From: Desulfovibrio sp. TomC | GTDB taxonomy: Bacteria > Desulfobacterota > Desulfovibrionia > Desulfovibrionales > Desulfovibrionaceae | Length of the DNA: 64,000 nt | Assembly: GCF_000801335.2 (NCBI RefSeq) | Contig: NZ_JSEH01000002.1 | Coordinates: 124,001 to 188,000, forward strand | Direction of reading: 5' to 3' | Position numbers and translations under genes: made by a program | Shown: positions 1-9,249 of the stretch, piece after piece | How the letters are laid out: each line of letters opens with the position of its first letter | Numbering within the stretch: the first letter of the stretch is position 1 | The notes under the pieces: model-generated | The model's database searches: none | Seen by the model: only the letters and a program-made list of their open reading frames with translations | Told to the model about the DNA's origin: nothing

Positions 1-1
1 G

Positions 2-1312
2 GACGAAGTCGAACTCGTGCGGCTCGTGGCCCAGCGGCTGGATCGCACCCTGGCCCGGCTGGGAGCCGAAGCCGCCTTGGCCCGGGAACGCGAATTTTCC
101 GCCCTGCTCATGAACACTCTGCCCGGCGGGGTGGTGCGGCTCAACCGGGCCGGGGCCATTGTCTTTTGCAATCCCCGGGCTGCGGCTGTTCTCGAACTGC
201 AAAATCGCAATCTCGGCTCTCCCGCATACGACGATCCAGGTTTCGGGACGAGGGATGTGGACGGAGGACCCCTGGCTGCGGGTGAGCACCCTTTTGCCCG
301 GGTCCTGGCCACGGGCCGGCCGGTGTATGACATGGTGCTTTCCCTTGCCCGACCGGTGGGTGGCCGGCGTTTTGTCTCGATGAGCGCGGCTCCTCTGTTT
401 GCCCCGGACGGCGCGGTGGATGAAGTCGTGTTGAGCCTTGTCGACGTCACCGGCCAGAAGTCCATGGAGCGCCAATTGGCCCATGCCCTCAAGATGGAGT
501 CGCTTGGGCAACTCGCGGCCGGCATCGCTCACGAAATCAATACCCCGGTGCAGTATGTGGGCGGCAACCTGGAATTTCTGGGCAACACCTTTGGCCGTTT
601 GCTGGAACTGCTCGACAAACTGGCGGCTTCGGCTCTGGCCGGGCAGGGGGAGCCACAGGGGAATCAGCGCCTGGCCGAGGAACTGGCCGAGCTTCTTGGC
701 GACGAGGAATTGCGGTTTTTGCTGGAAGAAACGCCGGCCGCCATCCAGGAATCCAAGGAAGGCCTCGATCGGGTGGCTGCCATTGTCCTTTCCATGAAAC
801 GCTTTGCCCATCCGGGCAATGCGGCGGCCCTGCCTGTGGACGTGGCCCAGGCCGTGGCCGACACCCTGGCCGTTTCCCGCAGCGCCTGGAAGTTTGCAGC
901 CGACGTCAGCGTGGAAATTGACGCCGATGTGCCGCCGGTCCTGTTTGTTCCGGGCGATTTCAATCAGATTCTGCTCAACATTGTGGTCAACGCCGCCCAG
1001 GCCGTTGAGGAAAAGTTCGCTCCAACCGGCCGCAAGGGCCATATCGCCATCCGGGCGGCGCAAAGCGCCGGCGGCGTGGAACTGGTCATTGCCGATGATG
1101 GTCCCGGTATTCCGGCCGCCATCCGCCAGCGAATCTTCGATCCTTTTTTCACCACCAAGCCCGTGGGCAAGGGGACCGGGCAGGGCTTGGCCATTGTCCA
1201 CTCCCTTGTGGAGCGTCACAAGGCCGGGCTGGAGGTCCTCTCGAAGCCTGGGGAGGGGACCAGTTTCGTGTTGCGCCTGCCCGTGGCTGAGCAAGCCAAA
1301 ATCGGCCTCTGA
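2..1312 (+). CDS. PAS-domain sensor histidine kinase (5' end cut by window)
   Basis: The reading frame is open to the first base of the window, so the N-terminus lies outside; the first in-window start-like codon (GTG at 17) is inside a coiled stretch and is probably not the real start. Residues below count from that GTG. A PAS-like sensor region covers about residues 25-145. It is followed by a HisKA dimerisation helix with the phospho-acceptor His near residue 172 (GIAHEINTP), an N-box (NIVVNAAQA), G1 (DDGPGIP), F (FFTTK) and G2 (GTGQGLAI) boxes. This is a complete HATPase_c module ending in a normal stop, so it is a two-component sensor kinase that autophosphorylates from ATP. No receiver domain follows; its partner is unknown. 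The downstream gene starts 79 bp later on the same strand. Confidence 0.9.
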   Translation, partial: DEVELVRLVAQRLDRTLARLGAEAALAREREFSALLMNTLPGGVVRLNRAGAIVFCNPRAAAVLELQNRNLGSPAYDDPGFGTRDVDGGPLAAGEHPFARVLATGRPVYDMVLSLARPVGGRRFVSMSAAPLFAPDGAVDEVVLSLVDVTGQKSMERQLAHALKMESLGQLAAGIAHEINTPVQYVGGNLEFLGNTFGRLLELLDKLAASALAGQGEPQGNQRLAEELAELLGDEELRFLLEETPAAIQESKEGLDRVAAIVLSMKRFAHPGNAAALPVDVAQAVADTLAVSRSAWKFAADVSVEIDADVPPVLFVPGDFNQILLNIVVNAAQAVEEKFAPTGRKGHIAIRAAQSAGGVELVIADDGPGIPAAIRQRIFDPFFTTKPVGKGTGQGLAIVHSLVERHKAGLEVLSKPGEGTSFVLRLPVAEQAKIGL

Positions 1313-1391
1313 TCACGGTTGCAGGCGGTCGCGCCGGCGGGTATCCTGGCCTGCGGCGTCGTGGCCTTTTGGGGCGACGCCAGGAGGATAC

Positions 1392-3347
1392 ATGCCAACC
1401 GGAGCAACTCCCGTTGTTGCCACCTGCACCCGCGATTGTCCGAGCGCCTGCGGGCTTCTGGCCCATGTCGAAAACGGCCGGGTGGTCAAACTGACCGGCA
1501 ATCCCGACCACCCCGTCAACCTGGGCACGGTCTGCCGCAAAGTGCCGGCTTTTGTGCGCCGCATGAACAGCCCGCATCGGGTGCTCACGCCGCTTCGCCG
1601 CCGCAATGGTTCCTGGACGGCGGTTTCCTGGAAAGACGCCCTGGACGAGATGGCCGACCGGCTCAAGGATTGCGTGGAGCGGCTCGGGCCGGAGTCCATT
1701 CTCTATTATATGGGTTTCGGCGAGCGCACGGCGCTTAAAATCCTCAACGCCCGGTTTTTCGCCCATCTCGGAGGGGTCACCACCCTGCGCGGCACCTTGT
1801 GCGGCGGCACCGGCTACGCCGCCCAAAGCCTGGATTACGGTCCCCGCGTCTCCCACGATCCGGTCGATCTGGCCAATGCCCGCACCATCGTCTTGTGGGG
1901 CCGCAATCCCGCCGCCACCCAGTTCGGGCTTATGCCACACCTGCGTAAGGCCCGGCAGCGGGGCGCCAAGGTGGTGCTCATCGATCCGCGAAACAGCGAA
2001 TCGGCCGCCTTGGCCGACGTCCATATCCGGCCAAAGCCCGGCCGTGACGCTTTTCTGGCCCTGGCCGTGGCCAAATACATCATCGAGCAAGGCTGGCAGG
2101 ATCAGGAATTCCTGGCCAAACACACCGACAACCTGGAGGCCTTTTTTGACCTCCTGGCCCGGTTGTCCTTTGAGGAGTTGCTTGCGGCCTGCGATGTGGA
2201 GGCACTCGCCATTGACGCCCTGGCCCGCGACTACATCGTCGGACGGCCCACGGCCACGCTCCTGGGTTGGGGCCTGCACCGCTTCACCCTTGGCCATGAG
2301 ATGATCCGGGCCGTGGACGCTCTGGGCGCGGTTTCCGGCAACATCGGCATCCCTGGCGGCGGCGTGTCCCAGGGCTTCGAGGAATGGGGACCCTACGATC
2401 AGGTGTTGTGGGGCACGAACCTCCATCCGCCCCGGCGCACTTTTCTCATGCCGCAGATCGGCCGGGAAATCCTGGAAGCGTCCGATCCGCCCGTGGCCAT
2501 GGCCGTCATCTCCGCCGCCAACCCGGTGTGCATGGCCCCCAATTCCGATCTTGTGGCCCAGGCTCTGGACAGCGTGCCCTTTGTCGTGACCATGAACATG
2601 TTTTTAGACGACACGGCCGACCACGCCGACCTGTTTCTGCCCTGCGCCGCCTTTTACGAGCAGCGCGACATCGTGGCCAGCTTCGGCCACAACATGGTCG
2701 GGCCGCTTCTTCGGGCAGTCGATCCGCCGGGCGAGTGCCGCTCCCAGTTCGATATTTTCATGGATCTGGCCACGCGCTTCCCCTTTGCCGGCGAGTACGT
2801 CAAATCCGAAGAGGCATGGCTGCGTCTGCTTCTGCGGCCGCTCCTGGAAAAGGGCGTGGCCTGGGACGACCTGTGGCGCGGCCCGGTGCGCATCCCGGAC
2901 ACCCCGCTGGTTCCCTGGGCCGACGGCCGGTTCGACACGCCGTCCGGCCGCTTCCAGCTTTTGACCGAGGTCACGACTTGTGCCGACTGCCGCGATGCCG
3001 CCCGCTATCCCTACCATCTGCTGACGGTCGGCGGGGCGCGCCATCTGTGTTCCGAGCGCGAACCCGGCGACGGCGACGGCCCGGCCGATCTGTCCATGGC
3101 CTCCGAGGTGGCGCTGCGTCTGGGCATTGCCGACGGCAGCCCGGCCCGCCTGGTCAGTCCGCTTGGCAGCCTGATTGTGACCGTCCACCATGACGCGACC
3201 CTTCGCCCGGACGTCGTGACCTGTGCTCGTGGCGGCTGGCTCAAAGGCGGCCAGGGAATCAACCGGCTGATCCCGGACATGGTAAGCGAAGTCGGGCAGG
3301 GGACGCCGTATTACGAAGCCCGTGTGGATGTGGAGGCGCTGTCATGA
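1392..3347 (+). CDS. Molybdopterin-dependent oxidoreductase (4Fe-4S, Mo/W-bisMGD)
   Basis: The protein has 651 aa. The frame is open further upstream, but ATG 1392 has a strong AGGAGG at 1382-1387 and begins directly at the family N-terminus. C12, C16, C20 and C48 form the N-terminal 4Fe-4S motif (Cx3Cx3C...C), followed by the molybdopterin oxidoreductase core and a C-terminal molydopterin-dinucleotide binding region (from about residue 545). There is no twin-arginine signal, so it is probably cytoplasmic. Family members are acetylene hydratase-, formate dehydrogenase- or thiosulfate/polysulfide reductase-like; the substrate cannot be read from the sequence. No electron-transfer or membrane-anchor subunit follows, only a 4-bp-overlapping ABM-fold gene, so a stand-alone role is likely. 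Confidence 0.88.
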   Translation: MPTGATPVVATCTRDCPSACGLLAHVENGRVVKLTGNPDHPVNLGTVCRKVPAFVRRMNSPHRVLTPLRRRNGSWTAVSWKDALDEMADRLKDCVERLGPESILYYMGFGERTALKILNARFFAHLGGVTTLRGTLCGGTGYAAQSLDYGPRVSHDPVDLANARTIVLWGRNPAATQFGLMPHLRKARQRGAKVVLIDPRNSESAALADVHIRPKPGRDAFLALAVAKYIIEQGWQDQEFLAKHTDNLEAFFDLLARLSFEELLAACDVEALAIDALARDYIVGRPTATLLGWGLHRFTLGHEMIRAVDALGAVSGNIGIPGGGVSQGFEEWGPYDQVLWGTNLHPPRRTFLMPQIGREILEASDPPVAMAVISAANPVCMAPNSDLVAQALDSVPFVVTMNMFLDDTADHADLFLPCAAFYEQRDIVASFGHNMVGPLLRAVDPPGECRSQFDIFMDLATRFPFAGEYVKSEEAWLRLLLRPLLEKGVAWDDLWRGPVRIPDTPLVPWADGRFDTPSGRFQLLTEVTTCADCRDAARYPYHLLTVGGARHLCSEREPGDGDGPADLSMASEVALRLGIADGSPARLVSPLGSLIVTVHHDATLRPDVVTCARGGWLKGGQGINRLIPDMVSEVGQGTPYYEARVDVEALS

Positions 3348-3670
3348 TCGCGCGAGAATGGAAATGCCTGTGTCCGGGGAAGCACCGCGACGGATTTCTC
3401 AAGCATCTCTACGCCACCGGCGTGGCCGAGACCGCGGCGCTGCCGGGCTTTTGCGGCTACCAGATTCTGGAGCGGGAGCTTGAAGGCGAAATGGAAGTGA
3501 CGCTTGTCACCTACTGGACGTCGCTGGACGATGTGAAGACGTTTGCCGGCGAAGATATCGGGCGAGCGGTGCTGTATCCGGGGGATGAGGTGTACGAGAT
3601 CGTGCCGGAGACGGTGGTGCGGCATTCTGGCGTTGTGGGGGCGGGGTGGCCGGCGGCAATGCAGAAATAG
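3344..3670 (+). CDS. Antibiotic biosynthesis monooxygenase (ABM)-fold protein
   Basis: This is a 108-aa protein whose ATG overlaps the stop of the molybdenum enzyme (ATGA), so the two are probably translationally coupled. The pattern of an initial strand, a helix with GFCGYQILERE, then a strand with VTLVTYW and a short helix (DDVKTFAGEDI) fits the dimeric ferredoxin-like ABM / heme-degrading-monooxygenase fold. These small proteins act as monooxygenases, isomerases or stress-related heme-binding proteins; which one applies here is unknown. Coupling to the oxidoreductase suggests a shared substrate or an accessory role, which is inference. Confidence 0.75.
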   Translation: MIAREWKCLCPGKHRDGFLKHLYATGVAETAALPGFCGYQILERELEGEMEVTLVTYWTSLDDVKTFAGEDIGRAVLYPGDEVYEIVPETVVRHSGVVGAGWPAAMQK

Positions 3671-3916
3671 GCGCGGCCTCTCGACCAGCCTTAGAGATGC
3701 AGCGCCTAGCTGGAGATTCATTTTGTCAGCGCATCAAAGATGCCACTTGCGCCAAAGATAAGTTTTCCACCAAGTGAAAATAATAAAACTTCACAGTTGT
3801 TGTTTTTCTGGAAATTATTATTTATGTATTATTGTATGTAAATAGTCCATGGCTGTATTTTGTTGTATGTTGGTAAAATTTTTCTTCTTGCTTTGGTGCT
3901 GAAGGAGGTTTCTGGT
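3671..3916 (+). promoter_or_regulatory. AT-rich leader of the TIR-HEAT gene
   Basis: The 246 bp between the ABM gene and the TIR gene turn sharply AT-rich from about 3760. Several AT-only runs (3779-3840) could host a promoter, such as TATTAT near 3828, but no -35/-10 pair is convincing. No RNA gene or operator palindrome was seen. Confidence 0.35.
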
Positions 3917-5227
3917 ATGTCATATGAATATGATGTTGTGCTCTCATTTGCCGGTGAAGATCGAGAGTATGTTGGTAAAGTTGCAGAATGTTTGCGAGTA
4001 AGTAGTGTGAAAGTTTTTTATGATGAGTTTGAAAAAGTATCGCTGTGGGGTGCGAACTTGTATGATAGGCTGCATGATGTTTACTGTAACAAATCTATAT
4101 ATATGGTCATGTTTGTGTCTTCTTTTTATGTGGATAAAAAGTGGACAAATCATGAACGCGTTGCAGCTCAGGAGCGGGCATTCTCAGAAAAAAATAATGA
4201 GTATATTCTTCCTGCAAAATTTGATGACGCTATTGTTCCAGGCTTGCCTAGAACAATTGGATATATCGATTTGAGAAAATTGTCTCCAGATGAATTTGCT
4301 GGTTTGATCGTTGATAAAATTAATTGTTATATGCCTGCTGCTGCCCGAGAACTAGTTTTGATGTTGCGCTCAGGAAGTGCAGCTGTTCGGAAAACTGCAG
4401 CGTCTGAATTAGGGGTGTTTAGAAATGCAGCTGTTGTGAACGAGTTGACTTGTTCTGTTGAAGATGCTGATTTCGAAGTTCGACTGGCTGTTGTTAACTC
4501 TCTTTTTCAGATAGGCGGTGAGGGCATAGCCGATCTGTTGCTTAAGTTGTTGTCTGATAGTGATGAAAGGATTCGCGGGAAATCTATTCAGCTCTTGGGG
4601 CGTATGAATAAACGCGAACATATTCAGAATGTGTTGTATCTGTTTAATGATGAATCGATTTTTGTTCGAACGAAAACAGCAGAATATCTAGGGGGATGTG
4701 ATGATCCGACGGTTGTTCCAATGCTGGTTGGTATGATGAAAGACACTGATGTGAATGTTGCTTCGGCTGCAAGAGCTTCATTGAAGCAATTTGAGGATGA
4801 GGGAACTTTTCGATATATAGTGAATTTGCTGAATGATAAAGATGATATGGTTCGAGTTGATGCGTTAGAAATTTTGGAAGGTTTCGAAGAGATTTCCCCT
4901 TTTGAAGCTTTGATAGAGGCGTTGAAAGATTTTAGTCCGGTTGTGCGGAAAAGGGCTGTCAGAGCGATATGGTATGCTGATGATATTCGTGCTCTTCCTT
5001 TTTTATATAATGCTGTATGTGATGAAGATGTCGGTGTTGCAATGGCAGCGCTAGAATGTCTCGAGGACATTATTGAAGATCGATCTGTCGATGTTATAGA
5101 AAAAGCGACGGCTTCTGTTGATAGTAAAACTCTGTCTATTGTCGTTGATGCATTGGAAGAATTTGAAGAATCGTCAAATTTATCAATGTACATACAGCAT
5201 TGTCGTAAGTCGCGTGTTGATAATTGA
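3917..5227 (+). CDS. TIR-domain protein with C-terminal HEAT repeats
   Basis: The protein has 436 aa. ATG 3917 is chosen because AAGGAGG (3902-3908) lies at ideal spacing; the frame opens 57 bp upstream without a ribosome site. Residues 3-135 are a TIR domain: YDVVLSFAGEDREYV opens the fold, and the SSFYVDKKWTNHE segment places the likely NADase glutamate at E80. Residues about 150-430 are tandem HEAT/PBS-lyase-type repeats of about 31 aa (VRKTAASELG, VRLAVVNSLF, VRTKTAEYLG, VRVDALEILE, VRKRAVRAIW). Bacterial TIR effectors cleave NAD+ in antiphage immunity, and HEAT repeats suit target or partner sensing. Codon use is strongly AT-rich compared with both neighbours, a sign of horizontal acquisition. 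No Thoeris, CBASS or Argonaute partner is adjacent. Confidence 0.88.
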   Translation: MSYEYDVVLSFAGEDREYVGKVAECLRVSSVKVFYDEFEKVSLWGANLYDRLHDVYCNKSIYMVMFVSSFYVDKKWTNHERVAAQERAFSEKNNEYILPAKFDDAIVPGLPRTIGYIDLRKLSPDEFAGLIVDKINCYMPAAARELVLMLRSGSAAVRKTAASELGVFRNAAVVNELTCSVEDADFEVRLAVVNSLFQIGGEGIADLLLKLLSDSDERIRGKSIQLLGRMNKREHIQNVLYLFNDESIFVRTKTAEYLGGCDDPTVVPMLVGMMKDTDVNVASAARASLKQFEDEGTFRYIVNLLNDKDDMVRVDALEILEGFEEISPFEALIEALKDFSPVVRKRAVRAIWYADDIRALPFLYNAVCDEDVGVAMAALECLEDIIEDRSVDVIEKATASVDSKTLSIVVDALEEFEESSNLSMYIQHCRKSRVDN

Positions 5228-5245
5228 TAGTTTATTGTAAATAAA

Positions 5246-5276
5246 CCGCCCCGCTGCACTCGTGGCAGCAGGGCGG
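5246..5276 (-). terminator. Intrinsic terminator of the nif operon
   Basis: A 12-bp stem with one mismatch (arms 5246-5257 and 5265-5276) around a 7-nt loop is followed, on the minus strand, by a U-rich TTTATTTA stretch. It lies about 50 nt after the ferredoxin stop and also separates it from the convergent TIR gene. Confidence 0.75.
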
Positions 5277-5327
5277 CCTCTCTCCAAAAAATCCAATCCA
5301 AGCCAAGCGGCTGGCAAACCGTCGTAT

Positions 5328-5633
5328 CTAGGTGAACAAATAGTCTTCGCAGGCTTCGCCTTTTTCCAGGGCGTCGAGCAACTCATCCACTTTATCTTCG
5401 CTGTCGATCTCTTTGTACCACCAGTTGTTGGGCATAACGACCACAACCGGTCCGTCTTCGCACTGCTTCAGGCATCCGGTGCTGACCACCCGGGCGTCGA
5501 TGTCCCGGTCGAGGATGCCTTCTTCCATGTAGCCAAGCAGGTTGTGCGATCCCTTTTTGTGGCAGATGCCCTTGGCCTCGCCCTTGACGCGAAAGCTCGC
5601 GCAGACGTTGATCAGGTATTGCGGCTTTTCCAT
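5328..5633 (-). CDS. Thioredoxin-like [2Fe-2S] ferredoxin, last gene of the nif operon
   Basis: The 101-aa protein has the spacing of thioredoxin-fold 2Fe-2S ferredoxins: C11-x12-C24 and C54-x3-C58 (STGCLKQC), followed by a strand VVVVMPNNWWY. ATG 5633 is preceded by GAGGGAG; a longer frame to 5738 runs into the inter-gene hairpin and is discarded. Proteins of this family accompany nifK in diazotrophs (FeSII / Shethna-like or nif-associated ferredoxins) and are thought to carry electrons for, or protect, nitrogenase. It is 136 nt behind nifK, separated by a long hairpin, so its expression may be uncoupled from the structural genes. Confidence 0.88.
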   Translation of the reverse strand: MEKPQYLINVCASFRVKGEAKGICHKKGSHNLLGYMEEGILDRDIDARVVSTGCLKQCEDGPVVVVMPNNWWYKEIDSEDKVDELLDALEKGEACEDYLFT

Positions 5634-5702
5634 GTTCCGTGCGTCTCCCTCATGTTGCGTCCAATAGAAATCCGACAGAATTTGAACTGGTGGAAACTTT
5701 GT

Positions 5703-5758
5703 CCCGGTGTGATGTCCTCGAAAGGGCGGTTTGCGCACTTCGAGGACATCACACCGGG
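5703..5758. repeat. Perfect 20-bp inverted repeat between nifK and the ferredoxin gene
   Basis: Arms 5703-5722 and 5739-5758 are perfectly complementary over 20 bp with a 16-nt loop. On the transcribed strand the hairpin starts 11 nt after the nifK stop. There is no U-tract behind it, so it is more likely an intercistronic stabiliser or processing stem-loop than a terminator. Confidence 0.85.
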
Positions 5759-5769
5759 CGTATTCGCTG

Positions 5770-7155
5770 TTACAGCTGGAGTTCGAACCGGGTCTCGGGG
5801 GCGTCGCGGTCCAGACGGTTCAGAAGGGCTTCCAGGAACTTTTCCATCAGCCGCATGGCTCCGGAGTAGCCGACGGTGGGGAAGTACTGGTGGCCGACGC
5901 GGTCAAGGATCGGGAAGCCGTGGCGAATGAGCGGGATGTCCTCATCGCGGGCGATGTACTTCATGTAGGTGTTGCCAATGAGCAGATCGACCGGATCGTT
6001 TTTCACCCACTGGTGCAGCAGGAACATGTCCGCTTCGCCGCCGCACTTGAACTTGCAGTCGTAGGGCACGTCCTTGAGCAGTTCTGTCATGCGCTCTTCA
6101 AAGTACTTTCCGGGAGTGCCCGTGACCGTGTAGGCCGGGATCATGCCCAGGGTGATGCAGAACTCGACCAGGGCCAGAAGCTGATCCGGATCGCCGGCCA
6201 TGGCCACTTTCTTGCCGTAGAAGTACTGGCTGTAGTCGGAGAGAATGTCCACGACCTGGCCGCGCTCGAAGTTGATGGAGTCCGGCACGTCCTTGCCGGT
6301 CAGACGGCGCATCATGTCCACGAAGGCGTCGGTGGCCTTGAGGCCGATGGGCAGGGGCAGCACCTTGCCCGGAACCTTGAACTCGGAGTCGAGGTAGTTG
6401 ACCGCCTCGGTGGTGGCCCAGCGGCCAAGGCCGATGGTGGCGATGGAGTCGCCCATGGTGGCGATCTCGGCCGGCGTGGCTCCGGCGTTGGGGTACATCT
6501 CGTAGTGGCCGGTCAGCGGGCCGTTTAAGACGCCGTTGGTGTCGGGCACCATGGTGATGTCGATGCCCATCATGGAGGCCAGGCGGCGCATCTCGGCCAT
6601 GTCGGACGGTTCGCAAAAGCCCGGGATGATGTTGAGCTTGCCGTTGGGCGTACCGGTCTTTTTGACAAAGCCCTTGAGGATGCCCTTGACCATGTTGGCG
6701 TAGCCGGTGACATGGGTGCCGACGTAGCTCGGCGTGCTGGCATAGATGATGTGCTTGCCGTCGGGCACCTTGCCGTCGTCGATGGCCTTCTGGGAGATCT
6801 GGCGCAGATCGTCGCCGATGGTCTCGGAGAGGCAGGTGGTGTGGATGGCGATGACCGCAGGGTCATAGAGGGTGAAGATGTTGTCGATGGCCGTGATCAG
6901 GTTGGACTGACCGCCGAACACCGAGGAACCTTCGGTGAACGAGGAGGTCCCGGCCACGACCGGCTCCTTGTAGTGCCGGGTCAGGGCGGAGCGGTGGTAG
7001 GCGCAACAGCCCTGGGAACCGTGGCTGTGGGGGAAACATCCCTTGACGCCAAGGGCCGCGTACATGGCGCCGACAGGCTGGCAGGTCTTGGCCGGGTTGA
7101 CGGTGAGCGCGGAGCGTTCCTTGATCTCGCCGGTGGTATGTCTTAAGAGAGCCAT
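5770..7155 (-). CDS. nifK: Nitrogenase molybdenum-iron protein beta subunit
   Basis: This 461-aa NifK lacks the long N-terminal extension of the Azotobacter type. P-cluster ligands are visible at C25 (KTCQP), C50 (GSQGC) and C108 (TTCLS), with the same 25/58-residue spacing as the Azotobacter Cys70/95/153 set. It pairs with NifD as the alpha2-beta2 dinitrogenase and is encoded 33 nt behind it. The short form, together with the two PII genes inside the operon, is the arrangement known from methanogens, clostridia and Desulfovibrio. Sequence and length appear intact. Confidence 0.97.
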   Translation of the reverse strand: MALLRHTTGEIKERSALTVNPAKTCQPVGAMYAALGVKGCFPHSHGSQGCCAYHRSALTRHYKEPVVAGTSSFTEGSSVFGGQSNLITAIDNIFTLYDPAVIAIHTTCLSETIGDDLRQISQKAIDDGKVPDGKHIIYASTPSYVGTHVTGYANMVKGILKGFVKKTGTPNGKLNIIPGFCEPSDMAEMRRLASMMGIDITMVPDTNGVLNGPLTGHYEMYPNAGATPAEIATMGDSIATIGLGRWATTEAVNYLDSEFKVPGKVLPLPIGLKATDAFVDMMRRLTGKDVPDSINFERGQVVDILSDYSQYFYGKKVAMAGDPDQLLALVEFCITLGMIPAYTVTGTPGKYFEERMTELLKDVPYDCKFKCGGEADMFLLHQWVKNDPVDLLIGNTYMKYIARDEDIPLIRHGFPILDRVGHQYFPTVGYSGAMRLMEKFLEALLNRLDRDAPETRFELQL

Positions 7156-7188
7156 AATGCTTTCCTTTCTCGCAGATCGCGTTCGTTG

Positions 7189-8811
7189 CTAGGCCACGTA
7201 GGTGGCTTCGAGCTCGGGGCCGGTGGACTGCCAGGGGGCCTTGATAAGATTCCAGACCTTGGTGTTCACCATGCGGTCGATGTCGCGGTACCAGTTGATG
7301 GCTCCGTTGAACCCGGCGTAGGGACCGCCCATGTCGTAGTTGTGCAGCTGCTTCAGCGGAATGCCCATCTTCTGGACGATGTATTTTTCCTTGATGCCGG
7401 CGCAGAAGATGTCGGGCTTGTAGATCTCAAGGAGCTTTTCCGTCTCGTAGTGGTTGATGTCGTCGATGACCATGGCTTCTTTGCCCATGCCCTCGATCAT
7501 GCCCTCGTAGCCCTTGAAGTCGACGCCCTGCTCGTTGAGCTTGGCCATCTGCGCTTCGGTCTTGCGGGGCTTGAAGCGCTCGGGATCGGGGAGGATCTCC
7601 AGTTCTTCGATGTTGCGCGAGTCGGCGTCGACCTTGATGCTGGGCAGGACGTGCCGGCCTTCATAGTCGTCGCGGTGGGCGAACTCGTAGCCCGCGCCCA
7701 GGATCTTCATGCCGAGTTCCTTGAACAATTCCTGGTAGTGGTGGGCCCGGGAGCCGCCGACAAACAGCATGGCGGTCTTGCCTTCGGTGCGCGGCTTGAT
7801 TTCGTCCACGACCTTGTTGACGGCAACCAGTTCCTCGGCAATGACAGCCTCGACCCGGTCGATCAATTCCTGATCCTCGAAGTAGGCGGCCATGCGGCGT
7901 AGCGACTTTGCGGACGCTTCGGCCCCGATGAAGTTCACCTTGATCCAGGGAATGCCGAACTTGGTTTCCATCATCTCAGCCACGTAGTTCAGCGACCGGT
8001 GGCACATGACGGTGTTGAGGTCGGCGTTATGGGCCACCCGGAAATCCTGCACCGTGGAGTTGCCGGAGAAGGTGGCGACCAGGGTGAAGCCGCACTTTTC
8101 CAGAATACGCTCGATCTCGAAGGCATCGCCGCCGATGTTGTACTCGCCAAGCATGTTGACCTTGAACTTGCCTTCGATCGGAGTGGTGTCGTCCGTACCG
8201 ATGACATGCTTCATGATCTGGTTGTTGGCGATGTGGTGGCCGGCGGACTGGGACACGCCCTTGTAGCCTTCGCAGGAGTTGGCGAAGATGGTGATGCCGA
8301 GTTCTTCCTGCATGGTGCGGGCCACGGCGTGGATGTCGTCGCCAATAAGGCCCACCGGACAGGTGGAGAAGATGGAAATGGCCTTGGGATGGAAGGTGTC
8401 GTAGGCTTCCTGGATGGCCGCGCGCAGCTTCTTTTCACCGCCGAACACGATGTCGTGTTCGGTCATGTCCGTAGAGAAGGAGTAGGGGATGAAGTTTTCG
8501 CCGTCCGGGCCGGCCTCGGTCTGGTTGCGGCGGGTCAGCCAGGAATAGAAGCCGCAGCCGATGGGACCGTGGGTCAGGTTGACGATGTCCCGGGAAGGGC
8601 CGAGAACGACGCCCTTGCAGCCGGCGTAGGTGCAGCCGCGCTGGGTGATGATGCCGGGGATGGTGCGGACGTTGGACTGTATTTCAGGAATCGGTTCGCC
8701 CATTTCGGTGCCCGGGAGGATGGACTTGGCCCGCTTGCGCGCAACCTTGGTGGGCATCTTGGCGATCAATTCCTTCTTGATCTCTTCGACATTGGTGGGC
8801 TTGGTGCTCAT
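7189..8811 (-). CDS. nifD: Nitrogenase molybdenum-iron protein alpha chain
   Basis: The protein has 540 aa. Key residues are all present: P-cluster ligands C60, C86 and C151, FeMo-cofactor ligands C270 (NTVMCHRS) and H490 (KQLHNYDMGG). Compared with Azotobacter NifD it carries an insertion of about 50 residues near residues 380-435 (from the YEGRHVLPSIKVD region), typical of clostridial-type NifD. A molybdenum enzyme is inferred from these ligands; vnf/anf-type delta subunit genes are absent. nifE, nifN and nifB, needed for the cofactor, are not in the window. Confidence 0.97.
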   Translation of the reverse strand: MSTKPTNVEEIKKELIAKMPTKVARKRAKSILPGTEMGEPIPEIQSNVRTIPGIITQRGCTYAGCKGVVLGPSRDIVNLTHGPIGCGFYSWLTRRNQTEAGPDGENFIPYSFSTDMTEHDIVFGGEKKLRAAIQEAYDTFHPKAISIFSTCPVGLIGDDIHAVARTMQEELGITIFANSCEGYKGVSQSAGHHIANNQIMKHVIGTDDTTPIEGKFKVNMLGEYNIGGDAFEIERILEKCGFTLVATFSGNSTVQDFRVAHNADLNTVMCHRSLNYVAEMMETKFGIPWIKVNFIGAEASAKSLRRMAAYFEDQELIDRVEAVIAEELVAVNKVVDEIKPRTEGKTAMLFVGGSRAHHYQELFKELGMKILGAGYEFAHRDDYEGRHVLPSIKVDADSRNIEELEILPDPERFKPRKTEAQMAKLNEQGVDFKGYEGMIEGMGKEAMVIDDINHYETEKLLEIYKPDIFCAGIKEKYIVQKMGIPLKQLHNYDMGGPYAGFNGAINWYRDIDRMVNTKVWNLIKAPWQSTGPELEATYVA

Positions 8812-8863
8812 CTCGATGCTACCTCATTAGGTCTAAGGGGTCCGGGAACGTCCGCCGTGCCGG

Positions 8864-9238
8864 CTAGACGATAGCCGCTTCGCCGGCTTCGCCGGTCCTG
8901 ACCCGGACAGAGTCGGAGACGGGCATCACAAAGATTTTGCCGTCGCCGGCCTGGCCGGTCTTGTTGACGCTTATAAGGGCGTCCACAGCTTCTTTGACCT
9001 GATTGTCCGGGACCACGATTGAAATGATGCGCTTGGGATAGAGGCGGCCCTTGGTGCCAAGAAGCGCAATGGCTTCCTCATTTCCGGCCGCCGCGCCGTC
9101 AAGCACGGCCTGATTGACCAGACCTTTGCCGCGTCCGTAGCCTTCGCGGGCCACGAAGGCCGGGATGCCGGCGTCGGCCAGGGCCTTCTTGGTCTGATTC
9201 ATCTTGTTCATGCGGATAACCGCCATTATCTCCTGCAT
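8864..9238 (-). CDS. nifI2: Nitrogenase PII-like regulator NifI2
   Basis: The 124-aa GlnB-family protein starts MQEIMAVIRMNKMNQTKKAL and has the long T-loop region and C-terminal strand (GDGKIFVMPV). NifI2 with NifI1 binds nitrogenase directly and switches it off when ammonium is present (2-oxoglutarate/ATP-ADP sensing), as known in Methanococcus. It is 11 nt behind nifI1 and 52 nt ahead of nifD, the diagnostic H-I1-I2-D-K order. Post-translational control through NifI rather than DraT/DraG is therefore expected. Confidence 0.95.
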   Translation of the reverse strand: MQEIMAVIRMNKMNQTKKALADAGIPAFVAREGYGRGKGLVNQAVLDGAAAGNEEAIALLGTKGRLYPKRIISIVVPDNQVKEAVDALISVNKTGQAGDGKIFVMPVSDSVRVRTGEAGEAAIV

Positions 9239-9249
9239 GACGCGCCCCC

